A DNA stretch of 64,000 nt from Chryseobacterium sp. Leaf404 (GTDB taxonomy: Bacteria > Bacteroidota > Bacteroidia > Flavobacteriales > Weeksellaceae). The stretch lies in the NCBI RefSeq assembly GCF_001424145.1, contig NZ_LMQM01000001.1, positions 722,740 through 786,739 on the forward strand, read 5' to 3'. Positions within the stretch are counted from its first letter, which is position 1; each line of letters begins with the position of its first letter. Of this stretch, positions 8,958-17,925 are shown one piece after another. The notes below the pieces were generated by a model. That model ran no database searches. It had not been told where the DNA came from and saw only the letters and a program-made list of their open reading frames with translations. Made by a program: the position numbers and the translations under genes.

Positions 8958-9791
8958 CTAATACCCCCTCGCATAAGACTTCTTCTCCTCCAGATATTCC
9001 ACCTTGTCACCACTTTCGGTTTTAAAAAGGGTTTTCACTGTAATTCTCTGTTTCTCGCCTGTAGAACTTGGCAGATATGTGACGAAATGAAGATGTGGCC
9101 CGCTGCTCCAGCCTGTATTTCCGCTTAGGGCGATGGGTTGGCTTTTGATGACCTTGTCGCCCACTTTTACCTTGGCTCCGTTTTTTATCAAATGGAAATA
9201 CTGCGCAATGGTGCCGTCAGAGTGTAAAACAGAAATATAATTTCCAAATGCCGCACAGCTTTTCGTAGGACAGCTTTTGTCGTTATGCTGTACAATCTCA
9301 ATCACCAAACCTTCTCTGGCTGCTAAAATCTCTGTGCCTTCGGGCATAATAAAGTCTAATGAATTTTCATTCTGATGAGAAAATGTACCATTATATCCCT
9401 GATGAATCAAAAATGCTTTTCCTTTCCCGAAAGGCAGATCGTACTGGTAGTTTTTGTCGTATTGCTTGATAGTAATGTCTCCGGTGTAAGACTGATAACC
9501 GGGCATTTTCTTCAGATTCCAGCCTTTCTTTTTGTCATTCACTACAAAATAAGTAACGCGGTATCTGCTTGTTTTTCCCGGTATCACATGAGTGGTTTTA
9601 AATAAATCGGGTTTTCTCAGATTATCTGCTTCAGGCTGACCGTTAAAAACCAGTGAAACAGGATAAATTTCATTATTGTCAACGTAAAAAGTGAGAGAAT
9701 CGCCTTTTCTTTCGTTATACATTTTGATGTTCTTTTGAGAAAAAAGTATTGTAAAATGGCTGATGAGGATGAGAAATAAAAGTTTTTTCAT
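8958..9791 (-). CDS. Secreted M23 family metallopeptidase
   Basis: A 277-residue protein with a signal peptide (MKKLLFLILISHFTILFSQ) and a C-terminal LytM/M23 domain that would cut peptidoglycan cross-links or peptides. The start at 9791 is chosen for this signal; the frame extends 13 codons further. The zinc-site aspartate in ENSLDF and the GPHLHF histidines are visible. The first metal histidine lies seven residues before the aspartate instead of four, so its ligand role is uncertain. The DFIMPEGTEILAAREG stretch is characteristic of the family. Confidence 0.9.
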   Translation of the reverse strand: MKKLLFLILISHFTILFSQKNIKMYNERKGDSLTFYVDNNEIYPVSLVFNGQPEADNLRKPDLFKTTHVIPGKTSRYRVTYFVVNDKKKGWNLKKMPGYQSYTGDITIKQYDKNYQYDLPFGKGKAFLIHQGYNGTFSHQNENSLDFIMPEGTEILAAREGLVIEIVQHNDKSCPTKSCAAFGNYISVLHSDGTIAQYFHLIKNGAKVKVGDKVIKSQPIALSGNTGWSSGPHLHFVTYLPSSTGEKQRITVKTLFKTESGDKVEYLEEKKSYARGY

Positions 9792-9905
9792 TGTTAAATC
9801 TATTAGGATGTGCTTAAAAGTTTTGTACAATATTAAACCATTTTCTTAAATATTAAAAGCCTCTTTTTATGAAAATTGTTACATTTACCACCGAAAATCA
9901 ATTTA

Positions 9906-10664
9906 ATGAATTCAATCGTAATCAACGTTGGAAACAGCAACATCAGATTCGGACTTTTTAATGATGATAACTGCGATATCTCGTGGGTAATCAATACAAA
10001 ACCGTACCGCACAGCTGACGAACTGCACGGTCAGATGCTGATTTTGTATCAAACCTACAAAATTGATCCAGAGAAAATCGAAAAGATTATCATCGGTTCT
10101 GTGGTTCCGCAACTCACAAGGGAAATATCTTCTGCAATCCGTAAGATCCACGGGATTATGCCGGTAATGGTAGACCGCACAACGCCTTCGGAAGTGATTG
10201 CCAAATCTAAACAGATGGGAACAGATATTTATGCAAACCTCGTGGCAGCACATAATATGTATCCAGACAGGAAGAAGATTGTTGTGGATTTCGGGACTGC
10301 ACTTACTGCAAGCTGTGTTGCAGAAAACGGTGAAACGCTGGGTGTAATTATAGCCCCGGGAATTGTTACTGCGCTCAATTCACTTATCAGCCAGACCGCG
10401 CAGCTTCCTGAAATTGAACTTAAAAAACCAAAATCTGTTTTAGGATTAGATACCATCAGCTGTATGCAGAGTGGTATGGTCTACGGGTTCCTCGGTATGG
10501 TGGAAGGTTTTATAGACCGCATCAATGATGAGGTCAAAGACGATTGTTTCGTTATTGCAACCGGCGGTGTTTCTCACGTTTACAAACCATTAACCGATAA
10601 AATCCATTTGGCAGACAGACTTCACACATTAAAAGGACTTTACTTTTTAGGGAAAGATATTTAG
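9906..10664 (+). CDS. coaX: Type III pantothenate kinase
   Basis: First step of coenzyme A synthesis, phosphorylation of pantothenate. The 252-residue length fits CoaX. The ASKHA-fold motif VVDFGTALT and a GTD motif before the helix ANLVAAH are present. The phosphate-binding motif reads NVGNSNIRFG, with Asn where most CoaX proteins have Asp (DxGNT). The ATG at 9906 starts the protein exactly at this first strand; ten extra upstream codons are unlikely. It is divergent from the M23 gene and sits alone. Confidence 0.9.
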   Translation: MNSIVINVGNSNIRFGLFNDDNCDISWVINTKPYRTADELHGQMLILYQTYKIDPEKIEKIIIGSVVPQLTREISSAIRKIHGIMPVMVDRTTPSEVIAKSKQMGTDIYANLVAAHNMYPDRKKIVVDFGTALTASCVAENGETLGVIIAPGIVTALNSLISQTAQLPEIELKKPKSVLGLDTISCMQSGMVYGFLGMVEGFIDRINDEVKDDCFVIATGGVSHVYKPLTDKIHLADRLHTLKGLYFLGKDI

Positions 10665-10705
10665 GTTAAGGTTAAGGTTGTGCGATTTTCCGCCTTTGCC
10701 TAAGC

Positions 10706-11137
10706 CTACCTCTTAGATTTAAAAAATTCTTTTACAATGATCGAACATTCGTTTTCTAAAACACCTGTCACGATTTCAGTCTTCGGATGAAGCGAAAGAT
10801 TTTTATTGATAAATCCCCGTTTCTCATCTCTAGCACCAATCACCACTTTGGAAATCTGAGACCAGCTCAAAGCTCCTGAACACATCACGCAAGGTTCAAC
10901 GGTGACGTATAAAGTGCAGTCGGTGAGGTATTTTCCTCCTAAAAAATGAGCTGCTGAGGTGATGGCCTGCATTTCTGCGTGAGCAGTGACATCGTTCAGA
11001 GCTTCAGTAAGGTTGTGTGCTCTGGCAATCACTCTGTTGTTGGATACAATGACGCATCCTATAGGAACCTCATCTCTTTCTAATGCGCTTTCGGCCTCCT
11101 GGAGAGCCATTTTCATAAAATATTCGTCGGTAAACAT
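10706..11137 (-). CDS. tadA: tRNA-specific adenosine deaminase TadA
   Basis: Deaminates adenosine 34 of tRNA-Arg(ACG) to inosine. At 143 residues the protein has the full cytidine-deaminase fold. The zinc-binding HAE (53-55), with catalytic Glu55, and PCVMC (82-86) are intact. A more general nucleoside deaminase is the alternative, but the PxGCV and NxxTAHAE arrangement fits TadA. It converges with coaX, with no obvious hairpin between them. Confidence 0.9.
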   Translation of the reverse strand: MFTDEYFMKMALQEAESALERDEVPIGCVIVSNNRVIARAHNLTEALNDVTAHAEMQAITSAAHFLGGKYLTDCTLYVTVEPCVMCSGALSWSQISKVVIGARDEKRGFINKNLSLHPKTEIVTGVLENECSIIVKEFFKSKR

Positions 11138-11143
11138 AAAGAT

Positions 11144-11170
11144 AAAAGCTTAGTACAAAACTAAGCTTTT
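11144..11170 (-). terminator. Terminator of the 11193-11759 gene
   Basis: A 10-bp perfect stem (AAAAGCTTAG / CTAAGCTTTT) lies just past the stop of the minus-strand outer-membrane protein gene. Confidence 0.75.
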
Positions 11171-11192
11171 CAAATATTTTATTGAGAGATAA

Positions 11193-11759
11193 TTAAAATC
11201 TGTACCCAATGCCACCCATGATTTTTCCGGTAACTTCGCCTACATCATACCGTTCTCCGTTTCCGAATCTTCTTGCGATGCCGCCGCTGGCTTCAATCAC
11301 CAGTCTGTCTTTGATTACCCATTTTCCACCTACTCCAAAACCTATTCCCACTGTTGTTACCGTTTTATTTCCTCTGTAACTGTAGTAGTAAGTATTGGTG
11401 ATGTCATCATAATCAGATCCGTAGAAATCATCCTTCTGGAATGTCACCGGAACAAAACCTTCAAAGAAAAAGCCCGAGGCATATTTTCTTCCCATATAAT
11501 ATCTGAAATAGGGAGAAACCTGTTTAAAATCGTCTACATCTTTATCCAGAACAATCATGGCATTCACACCAACGCCCATGTCTTTGTTAAGAATTCTTTC
11601 GTAGGAAACATTTATCATTGGAACGGCAATCAAAAGAATGGGATCTAAAACGATATCGTTTTTTCTCTCTGAACCTGATTCCTGAGCAGAATTAAGATCC
11701 TGTGCAAACAGGTTCATTGCTGATATTAAAACCGTTAAAAATGTAAAGAATTTTTTCAT
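11193..11759 (-). CDS. Outer-membrane beta-barrel protein, hypothetical
   Basis: This 188-residue protein has a signal peptide ending in LFAQ. Alternating hydrophobic and polar strands follow, and the C-terminal phenylalanine (GGIGYRF) is typical of proteins inserted by the Bam machinery. The segment INVSYERIL resembles DUF3575-like small barrels. Function unknown. A TATTTTTG promoter box lies at 11773-11780. Confidence 0.8.
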   Translation of the reverse strand: MKKFFTFLTVLISAMNLFAQDLNSAQESGSERKNDIVLDPILLIAVPMINVSYERILNKDMGVGVNAMIVLDKDVDDFKQVSPYFRYYMGRKYASGFFFEGFVPVTFQKDDFYGSDYDDITNTYYYSYRGNKTVTTVGIGFGVGGKWVIKDRLVIEASGGIARRFGNGERYDVGEVTGKIMGGIGYRF

Positions 11760-11817
11760 TAATTTTTTTCACCAAAAATAAACATTCCCACGACATGGTG
11801 AAATTTTTAATGAAAAA

Positions 11818-12438
11818 TTAATCAAATTTTAAATTTAACGGCAGTCTGAAGCGCGACCGGACGGGAATTCCGTTGATGTAGGCGGGAGAAAACTTTTCTG
11901 CAACTGAGTACAGAGCAATCTCAGCCTGTCTGTTGAAGGTAAAATTATCACCTTCCGCTTTTACATTGGTAATGCTGCCGTCTTTTTCAACAATAAAAGC
12001 TACCTGCGTTCTGAGATCTTTCATTTCAGAATATACGCCGTCGCTGTAAAAAAGATTGGCGACCTCCTGTCTTAAAGCGTTAATTCCTCCGGGATAGTTG
12101 GCGTCTTTGCCAAGTGTTTGATCCATAATCTTGTCACCTGATGTGCTGGATGTTGCAGATTTAAACTTTCGGAGATCTTCTAGATTTTTGGTTTTCAGAA
12201 GAGCTCCCACCAGAGCAACGTTTTCAATACTGTCCATCTTTCGCATAAAAAGCTTAAAATCATTTTTGATGGATGCTTTTATCAGATTGTTGGTTTCTTT
12301 GTCGAATTTCTTTTTAAACTCGCCATTCAGCATTGTTCTGTGTTGGTTATAGTAATTTTTCACAGAGCGGAAATCTTCCGTCTGCTGAGAAATACAAAAT
12401 CCCGAAAGTAATGTAAATATGAAAACAAAATATCGCAA
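11818..12438 (-). CDS. Secreted protein with TonB-like C-terminal domain
   Basis: A 206-residue protein with a signal peptide and a C-terminal TonB_C-like domain (about 130-206; TQVAFIVEKDGSI and the RLPLNLKF end). It lacks the N-terminal membrane anchor and proline spacer of a true TonB, so it is more likely a periplasmic stand-alone domain than an energy transducer. The ~110 residues before the domain are helical and unrecognised. It lies in a run of minus-strand envelope genes. Confidence 0.75.
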   Translation of the reverse strand: MRYFVFIFTLLSGFCISQQTEDFRSVKNYYNQHRTMLNGEFKKKFDKETNNLIKASIKNDFKLFMRKMDSIENVALVGALLKTKNLEDLRKFKSATSSTSGDKIMDQTLGKDANYPGGINALRQEVANLFYSDGVYSEMKDLRTQVAFIVEKDGSITNVKAEGDNFTFNRQAEIALYSVAEKFSPAYINGIPVRSRFRLPLNLKFD

Positions 12439-12510
12439 AGTGGTTATTTTAAGTAAATATAGTTAAAAATTTCAGGGCTTTTTTAGAAAGTCTTCATCTT
12501 CGGTCAAAAT

Positions 12511-12540
12511 AAAAACCGAAGCTTTAAAAACCTCGGTTTT
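12511..12540. terminator. Terminator of the GLPGLI gene
   Basis: An imperfect hairpin (AAAACCGA...TCGGTTTT) with a T-rich tail on the minus strand, 7 bp past the stop of the 12548 gene. Confidence 0.65.
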
Positions 12541-12547
12541 GGTATAA

Positions 12548-13399
12548 TCAGTTCAGCTCAATTGGGTTGCTGTTTCTTTTAAGTTCTTCTTTCATTCTTT
12601 CCTGCATGCGTTTTCTCATATCGGCTGGGTTTTGACTGCCACCGCCACCCCGGGACATCGGCGCGCCTATTCTTATGTTTCCGCCGCCACCGCCGCCAGA
12701 CTGGCTGCTCACAAATGCTTCAGGATCTTTTCTGAATCTCTCAAGCTGCTTGGTGTAATCTGTTCTTTTCACCTTCATCGTATTTCCGAAACGGTTGCTT
12801 TCCGGAAAGTCTGCAATTTTATAGTTCTTCATTAAATCAAAAGAATATTCTCCTTTGTCATCTTCAATTTTTACAATAAGACCGGGAAGACCTGCAAATT
12901 TATACGGTCCGTCCTGATAGGGAAGGTCTGTGGTAAACCATGCCGTCCATTTTCTTCCTGCAAAATCTGTTTCAGCTTTCTGAACTTTGTAATCACCAAT
13001 TTTTGTGGTTTCTGTAAGCATTTTCCAACTTATAGGGCGGTCTTCTTCATAGGAGTATGTGTCTCTTCCAATTCTATTTTTAAAAACAACTTTCTGTGAA
13101 GTTTTGTCTTTTTCAATAGAATAGTCAATGTTGGTTCTTAAACCTTCCATCTGCTCACGGTTAAAATTTCTCGCGCCACCGCTCTGGAACATCGCCTGCA
13201 TCACAGAGTCTCTTTTTACTCGGTTTTCAGAATAGAACTGGGATTTTTCTCTGGAAATATCGAGGTAGGCATTTTCAGTTTTTACATCATTTTTATTTTC
13301 CGCATCAGATTTCATTGTCACCTGATAAACAAATCTGTTTACCTGTGCGCTGATATTCTGGACTAAGAAACAAGCTGTTACCAACAGAATTTTTTTCAT
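12548..13399 (-). CDS. GLPGLI family secreted protein
   Basis: A 283-residue protein of the Bacteroidota GLPGLI family, named for its motif, seen here as FAGLPGLIVKI. The start at 13399 gives a signal peptide (MKKILLVTACFLVQNISAQ); the frame extends 18 codons further. The C-terminus carries two Gly-rich tracts (GGGGGG and RGGGG) and a basic helix rich in Met, Arg and Lys, uncommon additions to the family. Function unknown; members are usually periplasmic or secreted. A TAACTTTG box at 13436-13443 is a good promoter element. Confidence 0.9.
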   Translation of the reverse strand: MKKILLVTACFLVQNISAQVNRFVYQVTMKSDAENKNDVKTENAYLDISREKSQFYSENRVKRDSVMQAMFQSGGARNFNREQMEGLRTNIDYSIEKDKTSQKVVFKNRIGRDTYSYEEDRPISWKMLTETTKIGDYKVQKAETDFAGRKWTAWFTTDLPYQDGPYKFAGLPGLIVKIEDDKGEYSFDLMKNYKIADFPESNRFGNTMKVKRTDYTKQLERFRKDPEAFVSSQSGGGGGGNIRIGAPMSRGGGGSQNPADMRKRMQERMKEELKRNSNPIELN

Positions 13400-13435
13400 A
13401 CGTTTTAATTTGAGGGTTTGATAGCAATCATTTGA

Positions 13436-13443
13436 CAAAGTTA
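13436..13443 (-). promoter_or_regulatory. -7 promoter box of the GLPGLI gene
   Basis: TAACTTTG on the minus strand matches TAnnTTTG, 36 bp before the ATG. No clear -33 TTG is seen. Confidence 0.5.
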
Positions 13444-13508
13444 AACCTATCAATGATAAAAATAGTTAAAAATAAAAACACTGATTTTTATTTACTGATT
13501 ATTAGTCG

Positions 13509-13516
13509 TAAATTTG
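13509..13516 (+). promoter_or_regulatory. -7 promoter box of the suf cluster
   Basis: TAAATTTG, a perfect TAnnTTTG box, lies 28 bp before the sufA-like ATG. The -33 region is T-rich without an exact TTG. Confidence 0.55.
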
Positions 13517-13544
13517 CTTCCTAAAATCATTCTAAATAAAAACA

Positions 13545-13874
13545 ATGATAAAAGTAAGCGATCAGGCAAAGGTAAAAGCGGTTCAACTCATGACGGAAGA
13601 CGGCTTTGATCCTACTGAAGATTATATAAGAGTTGGAGTGAAGAGCGGTGGTTGTTCAGGTTTAGAGTATGTGCTGGGTTTCGACAATAAAAAAGAAGAA
13701 AGTGACCAGATTTTTGAAGATAACGGTATTAAAATCGTTGTGGAGAAAAAAGCAATACTTTATCTGGCAGGAACTGTTTTGGAATACTCCGGAGGCTTGA
13801 ACGGGAAGGGATTTATTTTTAATAATCCTAATGCATCCAGGACCTGTGGTTGTGGAGAGAGTTTTTCTCTTTAA
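13545..13874 (+). CDS. sufA: HesB/IscA-family Fe-S assembly protein
   Basis: A 109-residue A-type carrier that receives Fe-S clusters from the SufBCD scaffold and passes them to apo-proteins. The three ligand cysteines of the family are visible, one in SGGCSGLEY and two in the C-terminal TCGCGESF. It precedes sufB with the same orientation but a 191-bp AT-rich spacer, so cotranscription is likely but not proven. sufA and erpA cannot be told apart by sequence alone; the location favours a SUF role. Confidence 0.88.
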   Translation: MIKVSDQAKVKAVQLMTEDGFDPTEDYIRVGVKSGGCSGLEYVLGFDNKKEESDQIFEDNGIKIVVEKKAILYLAGTVLEYSGGLNGKGFIFNNPNASRTCGCGESFSL

Positions 13875-14065
13875 TTAAAATTGAGGTTTAAAATTCAAAA
13901 TTGAGATGACACTCAATTGTAAACAAATCAGACCGAAAGATTTGGTTTTAAAAAAAGCAACAGCTTAAAAAAAAGGCAGGAGACTTTATAATGTTTAAAG
14001 TTTCTACATTTAATACAGTTAAAATTAATTCAGAAATTCAAAGTTTTGGATTTTGAATACTAATT

Positions 14066-15514
14066 ATGAGTAAATATACTGAAGACGACTTAAGAGTTGA
14101 TTTAGAAAATAAAAAGTACGAATTCGGCTGGGAAACGATACTCGATTATGAAGATTTCCCTACTGGTCTGAACGAAGACATTGTGCGTGCTATTTCTGCC
14201 AAAAAGGAAGAGCCGGAATGGATGACAGAATGGCGTTTAGAGTCTTTCAGAATCTGGTTGAAAATGACCGAGCCTGAATGGGCAAATATTAAGTATGAAA
14301 AACCTGATTTTCAGGCGATTAAATATTATGCAGCTCCAAAATCTAATCCACAGCTGGAAAGTCTGGATGAAGTAGATCCTGAATTACTGGCAACTTTTGC
14401 CAAACTGGGAATCAACATCGAAGAACAGAAAAGACTTTCAAATGTTGCTGTAGATATCGTGATTGACTCTATCTCTGTAAAAACAACTTTTCAGGATACT
14501 CTGGCTGAGAAAGGAATTATTTTCTGCTCAATTTCTGAAGCGATTAAAAATCATCCGGATTTAGTTAAGAAATATTTAGGTAAAGTTGTTCCGAGAGGAG
14601 ACAATTTCTATGCAGCATTGAATTCCGCAGTGTTTTCTGACGGAAGTTTCTGCTACATTCCGAAAGGGGTAAGATGCCCGATGGAACTTTCAACTTATTT
14701 CCGTATCAATCAGGCAGGTACAGGTCAGTTTGAAAGAACACTTGTGATTGCAGATGAAGGAAGTTACGTATCTTATCTGGAGGGTTGTACAGCACCGTCA
14801 AGAGACGAAAATCAGCTTCACGCAGCCGTTGTAGAATTGATTGCGATGGATAATGCTGAAATTAAATATTCTACCGTTCAAAACTGGTATCCGGGAAATG
14901 AAGAAGGAAAAGGTGGAGTTTTCAATTTCGTAACAAAAAGAGGTCTTTGCGAATACAAAGCAAAAATCTCATGGACTCAGGTGGAAACGGGTTCCGCAGT
15001 AACCTGGAAATATCCTTCCTGTATCCTGAAAGGTGACGGATCAATTGGTGAATTCTATTCTATCGCAGTGACAAACAATCATCAGTATGCCGATACAGGT
15101 ACAAAGATGATTCACATTGGTAAGAATACAAAATCAACAATTATTTCTAAAGGAATTTCGGCAGGAAAATCGCAAAATTCATATAGAGGATTGGTAAAAG
15201 TAATGCCTTCTGCAAAAGGAGCAAGAAACTTCTCACAATGTGATTCATTATTGATGGGTAACGAATGTGGAGCGCATACTTTCCCATATATTGAAATAAA
15301 AGATCCGACAGCTCAGTTAGAGCACGAGGCTACAACGTCAAAAATTGGTGAAGATCAAATATTTTACTGCAACCAGAGAGGTATCGATACCGAAAGAGCA
15401 ATTGCATTGATTGTAAATGGTTTCAGCAAGGAAGTTTTAAATAAATTACCAATGGAATTTGCCATTGAAGCTCAGAAATTACTGGAGATTTCTTTGGAAG
15501 GTTCTGTTGGATAA
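14066..15514 (+). CDS. sufB: Fe-S cluster assembly scaffold SufB
   Basis: The 482-residue core scaffold subunit of the SufBC2D complex, where clusters are built in the cytosol. Typical SufB segments include the [15 protein letters not shown] motif, the [17 protein letters not shown] motif with its conserved cysteine, and the C-terminal RGI-x-AL region. Length matches the family. It is followed by sufC after 67 bp. The 191-bp spacer before it has short AAATTGAG-type repeats. Confidence 0.97.
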   Translation: MSKYTEDDLRVDLENKKYEFGWETILDYEDFPTGLNEDIVRAISAKKEEPEWMTEWRLESFRIWLKMTEPEWANIKYEKPDFQAIKYYAAPKSNPQLESLDEVDPELLATFAKLGINIEEQKRLSNVAVDIVIDSISVKTTFQDTLAEKGIIFCSISEAIKNHPDLVKKYLGKVVPRGDNFYAALNSAVFSDGSFCYIPKGVRCPMELSTYFRINQAGTGQFERTLVIADEGSYVSYLEGCTAPSRDENQLHAAVVELIAMDNAEIKYSTVQNWYPGNEEGKGGVFNFVTKRGLCEYKAKISWTQVETGSAVTWKYPSCILKGDGSIGEFYSIAVTNNHQYADTGTKMIHIGKNTKSTIISKGISAGKSQNSYRGLVKVMPSAKGARNFSQCDSLLMGNECGAHTFPYIEIKDPTAQLEHEATTSKIGEDQIFYCNQRGIDTERAIALIVNGFSKEVLNKLPMEFAIEAQKLLEISLEGSVG

Positions 15515-15581
15515 ATATTATAAAAATAAAGAGGTTTTGGATTCATAAAAATTCATTACCAAATTATCATATCAAAAAACT

Positions 15582-16325
15582 ATGTTAAACATTAAAAACC
15601 TACACGCCAGAATTGAAGATGGCGCACAGATATTAAAAGGTATCAATCTTGAAATCAAACCAGGCGAAGTTCACGCTATTATGGGGCCGAACGGTGCCGG
15701 TAAATCAACGCTTTCATCTGTCATTGCAGGGAAAGAAGATTACGAAGTAACGGAAGGAGAAATCTTTTTTCAAGGTGAAAATATTATTGAAGATGCTCCT
15801 GAAGAAAGAGCTCATAAAGGCGTTTTCCTTTCTTTTCAGTACCCGGTAGAGATCCCTGGAGTTTCTGTAACCAACTTCATTAAAGCTGCTGTGAACGAAA
15901 ACAGAAAAGCAAACGGATTGGAAGATATGCCTGCAAAAGAAATGTTGGCAATGATTCGTGAGAAATCTGAAAAACTGGGAATTAAAAAAGACTTTCTTTC
16001 AAGATCATTGAACGAAGGTTTTTCTGGTGGTGAGAAAAAGAGAAATGAGATTTTCCAGATGATGATGCTTAATCCTAAGCTGGCTATTCTTGATGAAACC
16101 GATTCTGGATTGGATATCGATGCACTCAGAATTGTTGCAGACGGAGTTAATGCTTTTAAAAGTGAAGGAAATGCAGTTCTTTTAATTACCCACTACCAAA
16201 GACTGCTCAATTATATTCAGCCTGATTTTGTACACGTTTTAGCCAACGGAAAAATCATCAAAACTGGTGACAAATCTTTAGCATTAGAATTAGAAGCAAA
16301 AGGATACGATTGGCTACTAAATTAA
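15582..16325 (+). CDS. sufC: Fe-S assembly ATPase SufC
   Basis: The 247-residue ABC-type ATPase of the SufBCD scaffold; ATP hydrolysis drives conformational change, not transport. Walker A GPNGAGKST (35-43), the signature FSGGEKKRNE with the SufC-type GGEKKR, Walker B LAILDETDSGLD, and the H-loop ITHYQRLL are all present. A 227-bp spacer with an imperfect inverted repeat separates it from sufD. Confidence 0.97.
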   Translation: MLNIKNLHARIEDGAQILKGINLEIKPGEVHAIMGPNGAGKSTLSSVIAGKEDYEVTEGEIFFQGENIIEDAPEERAHKGVFLSFQYPVEIPGVSVTNFIKAAVNENRKANGLEDMPAKEMLAMIREKSEKLGIKKDFLSRSLNEGFSGGEKKRNEIFQMMMLNPKLAILDETDSGLDIDALRIVADGVNAFKSEGNAVLLITHYQRLLNYIQPDFVHVLANGKIIKTGDKSLALELEAKGYDWLLN

Positions 16326-16552
16326 TTTGAAATTTGGTATTTGAAATTTGATATTGTGAGAGCAATAAATAATTTTGAAATTAAACAGTAAAGCAGTTAT
16401 AAAACTTAAAAATGAAGGTTTTGAGATTTTAAAATAAATTACGGATTTATTTTTTGCCAAATCGCAGATGGTAAAGCCGATAAATTTAAAAGAAATGATG
16501 GTCAGTTGATTGAACATTCACCATTTCAAATCTCAAACTTCAAATCTCAAAT
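16326..16552. repeat. Imperfect inverted repeat in the sufC-sufD spacer
   Basis: Two ~30-bp tracts built of ATTTGAA/ATTTGAG units sit at the two ends of the spacer (about 16326-16355 and 16521-16552) in opposite orientation, with roughly 80% agreement by eye. The ~165 bp between them contains no convincing gene. It may be a small decayed mobile element or simply a low-complexity spacer. Confidence 0.45.
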
Positions 16553-17857
16553 ATGTTATCAGAACAAATTTTAAACAATCACAGCGAATTTCTTGGTACA
16601 CTCCGTCATCGTTTTTTAGATGAATCCAGAGTGGAGGCTTTAGCAAAATTTTCTCAGATTGGCTTTCCTACTAAGAAAGACGAAGAATATAAATACACAA
16701 GTCTCAAAGAGATTACAGAAAAAGACTATAACTTTTTCCCGAAAGAAGGTCATAATATTACCAAAGAACAGCTCGATGAACTGCATTTGGGTGAAGAAAA
16801 TTTCGACTGGATCACATTCGTCAACGGCAAACTCCGCAAAGAATTATCAAATATTTCTATCGAAAATGCAGAATTTCTGTCATTCAATTATGCGTTAAAT
16901 GATGAGAATCACAAAGAAGTTTTCGATAAGTATTTTAATACAATAGCGGCAAAAGATTTAGCCTTTACCAATTTAAATCAGGCATACTGCAAACATGGTT
17001 TCTTTTTAAAGGTTCCTAAAAATGTGGTGATCGAAAAGCCGATTCATGTTTTTTACATTTCTCAGAATCAGGAAGAAAACACTTTTTACAACACGAGAAA
17101 TTTATTGATTGTAGAAGAAGGTGCAAAAGTAGAAATCATTGAAAGTCATCATAATTTTGACAGCAGTTTTGTATTTACAAATTCGGTAACGGAGATTTTT
17201 ACGCATCCGAACGGTAAAGCAGACTGGCACAAACTTCAGAACGACAGTGATACTTCATATCTGGTAGACAGTACTTTTGCCAAACAGGAGAAAGACAGCT
17301 TAACTACAGTAAATACATTCTCTTTCGGTGGTAAACTGGTGAGAAATAATTTAGATTTTATTCAAAACGGATCAAATATCAATTCTTTTATGAACGGAAT
17401 CACGATTATTGGAAAAGATCAGTTGGTGGATCATCATACTGCTGTTCATCACAATCAGCCGAACTGCGAAAGTTATCAGAATTACAAAGGTATTTTCAGT
17501 GGAAAATCTCATGGAGTTTTCAACGGAAAAGTTTTCGTGGATAAACTGGCTCAGAAAACCAATGCTTATCAGCAAAACAACAACGTTCTACTTACCGAAG
17601 GCGCTAAAATTGATACAAAACCACAGCTTGAAATTTTTGCAGATGATGTAAAATGTTCTCACGGTTGTACAGTAGGTCAGTTGAATAAAGACGCCTTATT
17701 TTATCTGAGAGCTCGGGGAATTTCTAAGAAAGAAGCTCAGGCACTGCTTTTATTCGCTTTTGCCAATGATGCGATGGAGAATATTGACATCGAGCCTTTA
17801 AAAGATAAAATCTCTAAACTTCTTGCCGAAAAACTTGAAGTGAATATGGAATTTTAA
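16553..17857 (+). CDS. sufD: Fe-S cluster assembly protein SufD
   Basis: The 434-residue SufB paralogue that completes the SufBC2D scaffold. The C-terminal core shows the SufB/D beta-helix family motif KCSHGCTVGQLN and the RGISKKEAQALLLFAF helix. The N-terminal helical domain (about 1-110) is as in other SufD proteins. A strong bidirectional terminator ends the cluster; sufS is not downstream here, unlike in many relatives. Confidence 0.96.
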   Translation: MLSEQILNNHSEFLGTLRHRFLDESRVEALAKFSQIGFPTKKDEEYKYTSLKEITEKDYNFFPKEGHNITKEQLDELHLGEENFDWITFVNGKLRKELSNISIENAEFLSFNYALNDENHKEVFDKYFNTIAAKDLAFTNLNQAYCKHGFFLKVPKNVVIEKPIHVFYISQNQEENTFYNTRNLLIVEEGAKVEIIESHHNFDSSFVFTNSVTEIFTHPNGKADWHKLQNDSDTSYLVDSTFAKQEKDSLTTVNTFSFGGKLVRNNLDFIQNGSNINSFMNGITIIGKDQLVDHHTAVHHNQPNCESYQNYKGIFSGKSHGVFNGKVFVDKLAQKTNAYQQNNNVLLTEGAKIDTKPQLEIFADDVKCSHGCTVGQLNKDALFYLRARGISKKEAQALLLFAFANDAMENIDIEPLKDKISKLLAEKLEVNMEF

Positions 17858-17875
17858 TTCAAATAATCTTATATA

Positions 17876-17914
17876 AAAACGGGCAGTCACTTTACTGAGA
17901 CTGCCCGTTTTGTT
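17876..17914. terminator. Bidirectional terminator after sufD
   Basis: A perfect 13-bp stem (AAAACGGGCAGTC / GACTGCCCGTTTT) with T-tracts on both sides separates sufD from the converging DUF3078 gene. Confidence 0.92.
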
Positions 17915-17925
17915 TAAAAAAAATT

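Noticed and set aside
16317..16517. 66-codon minus-strand ORF between sufC and sufD
   Set aside because: It has low complexity with biased composition, overlaps the inverted-repeat tract and has no promoter or family features.
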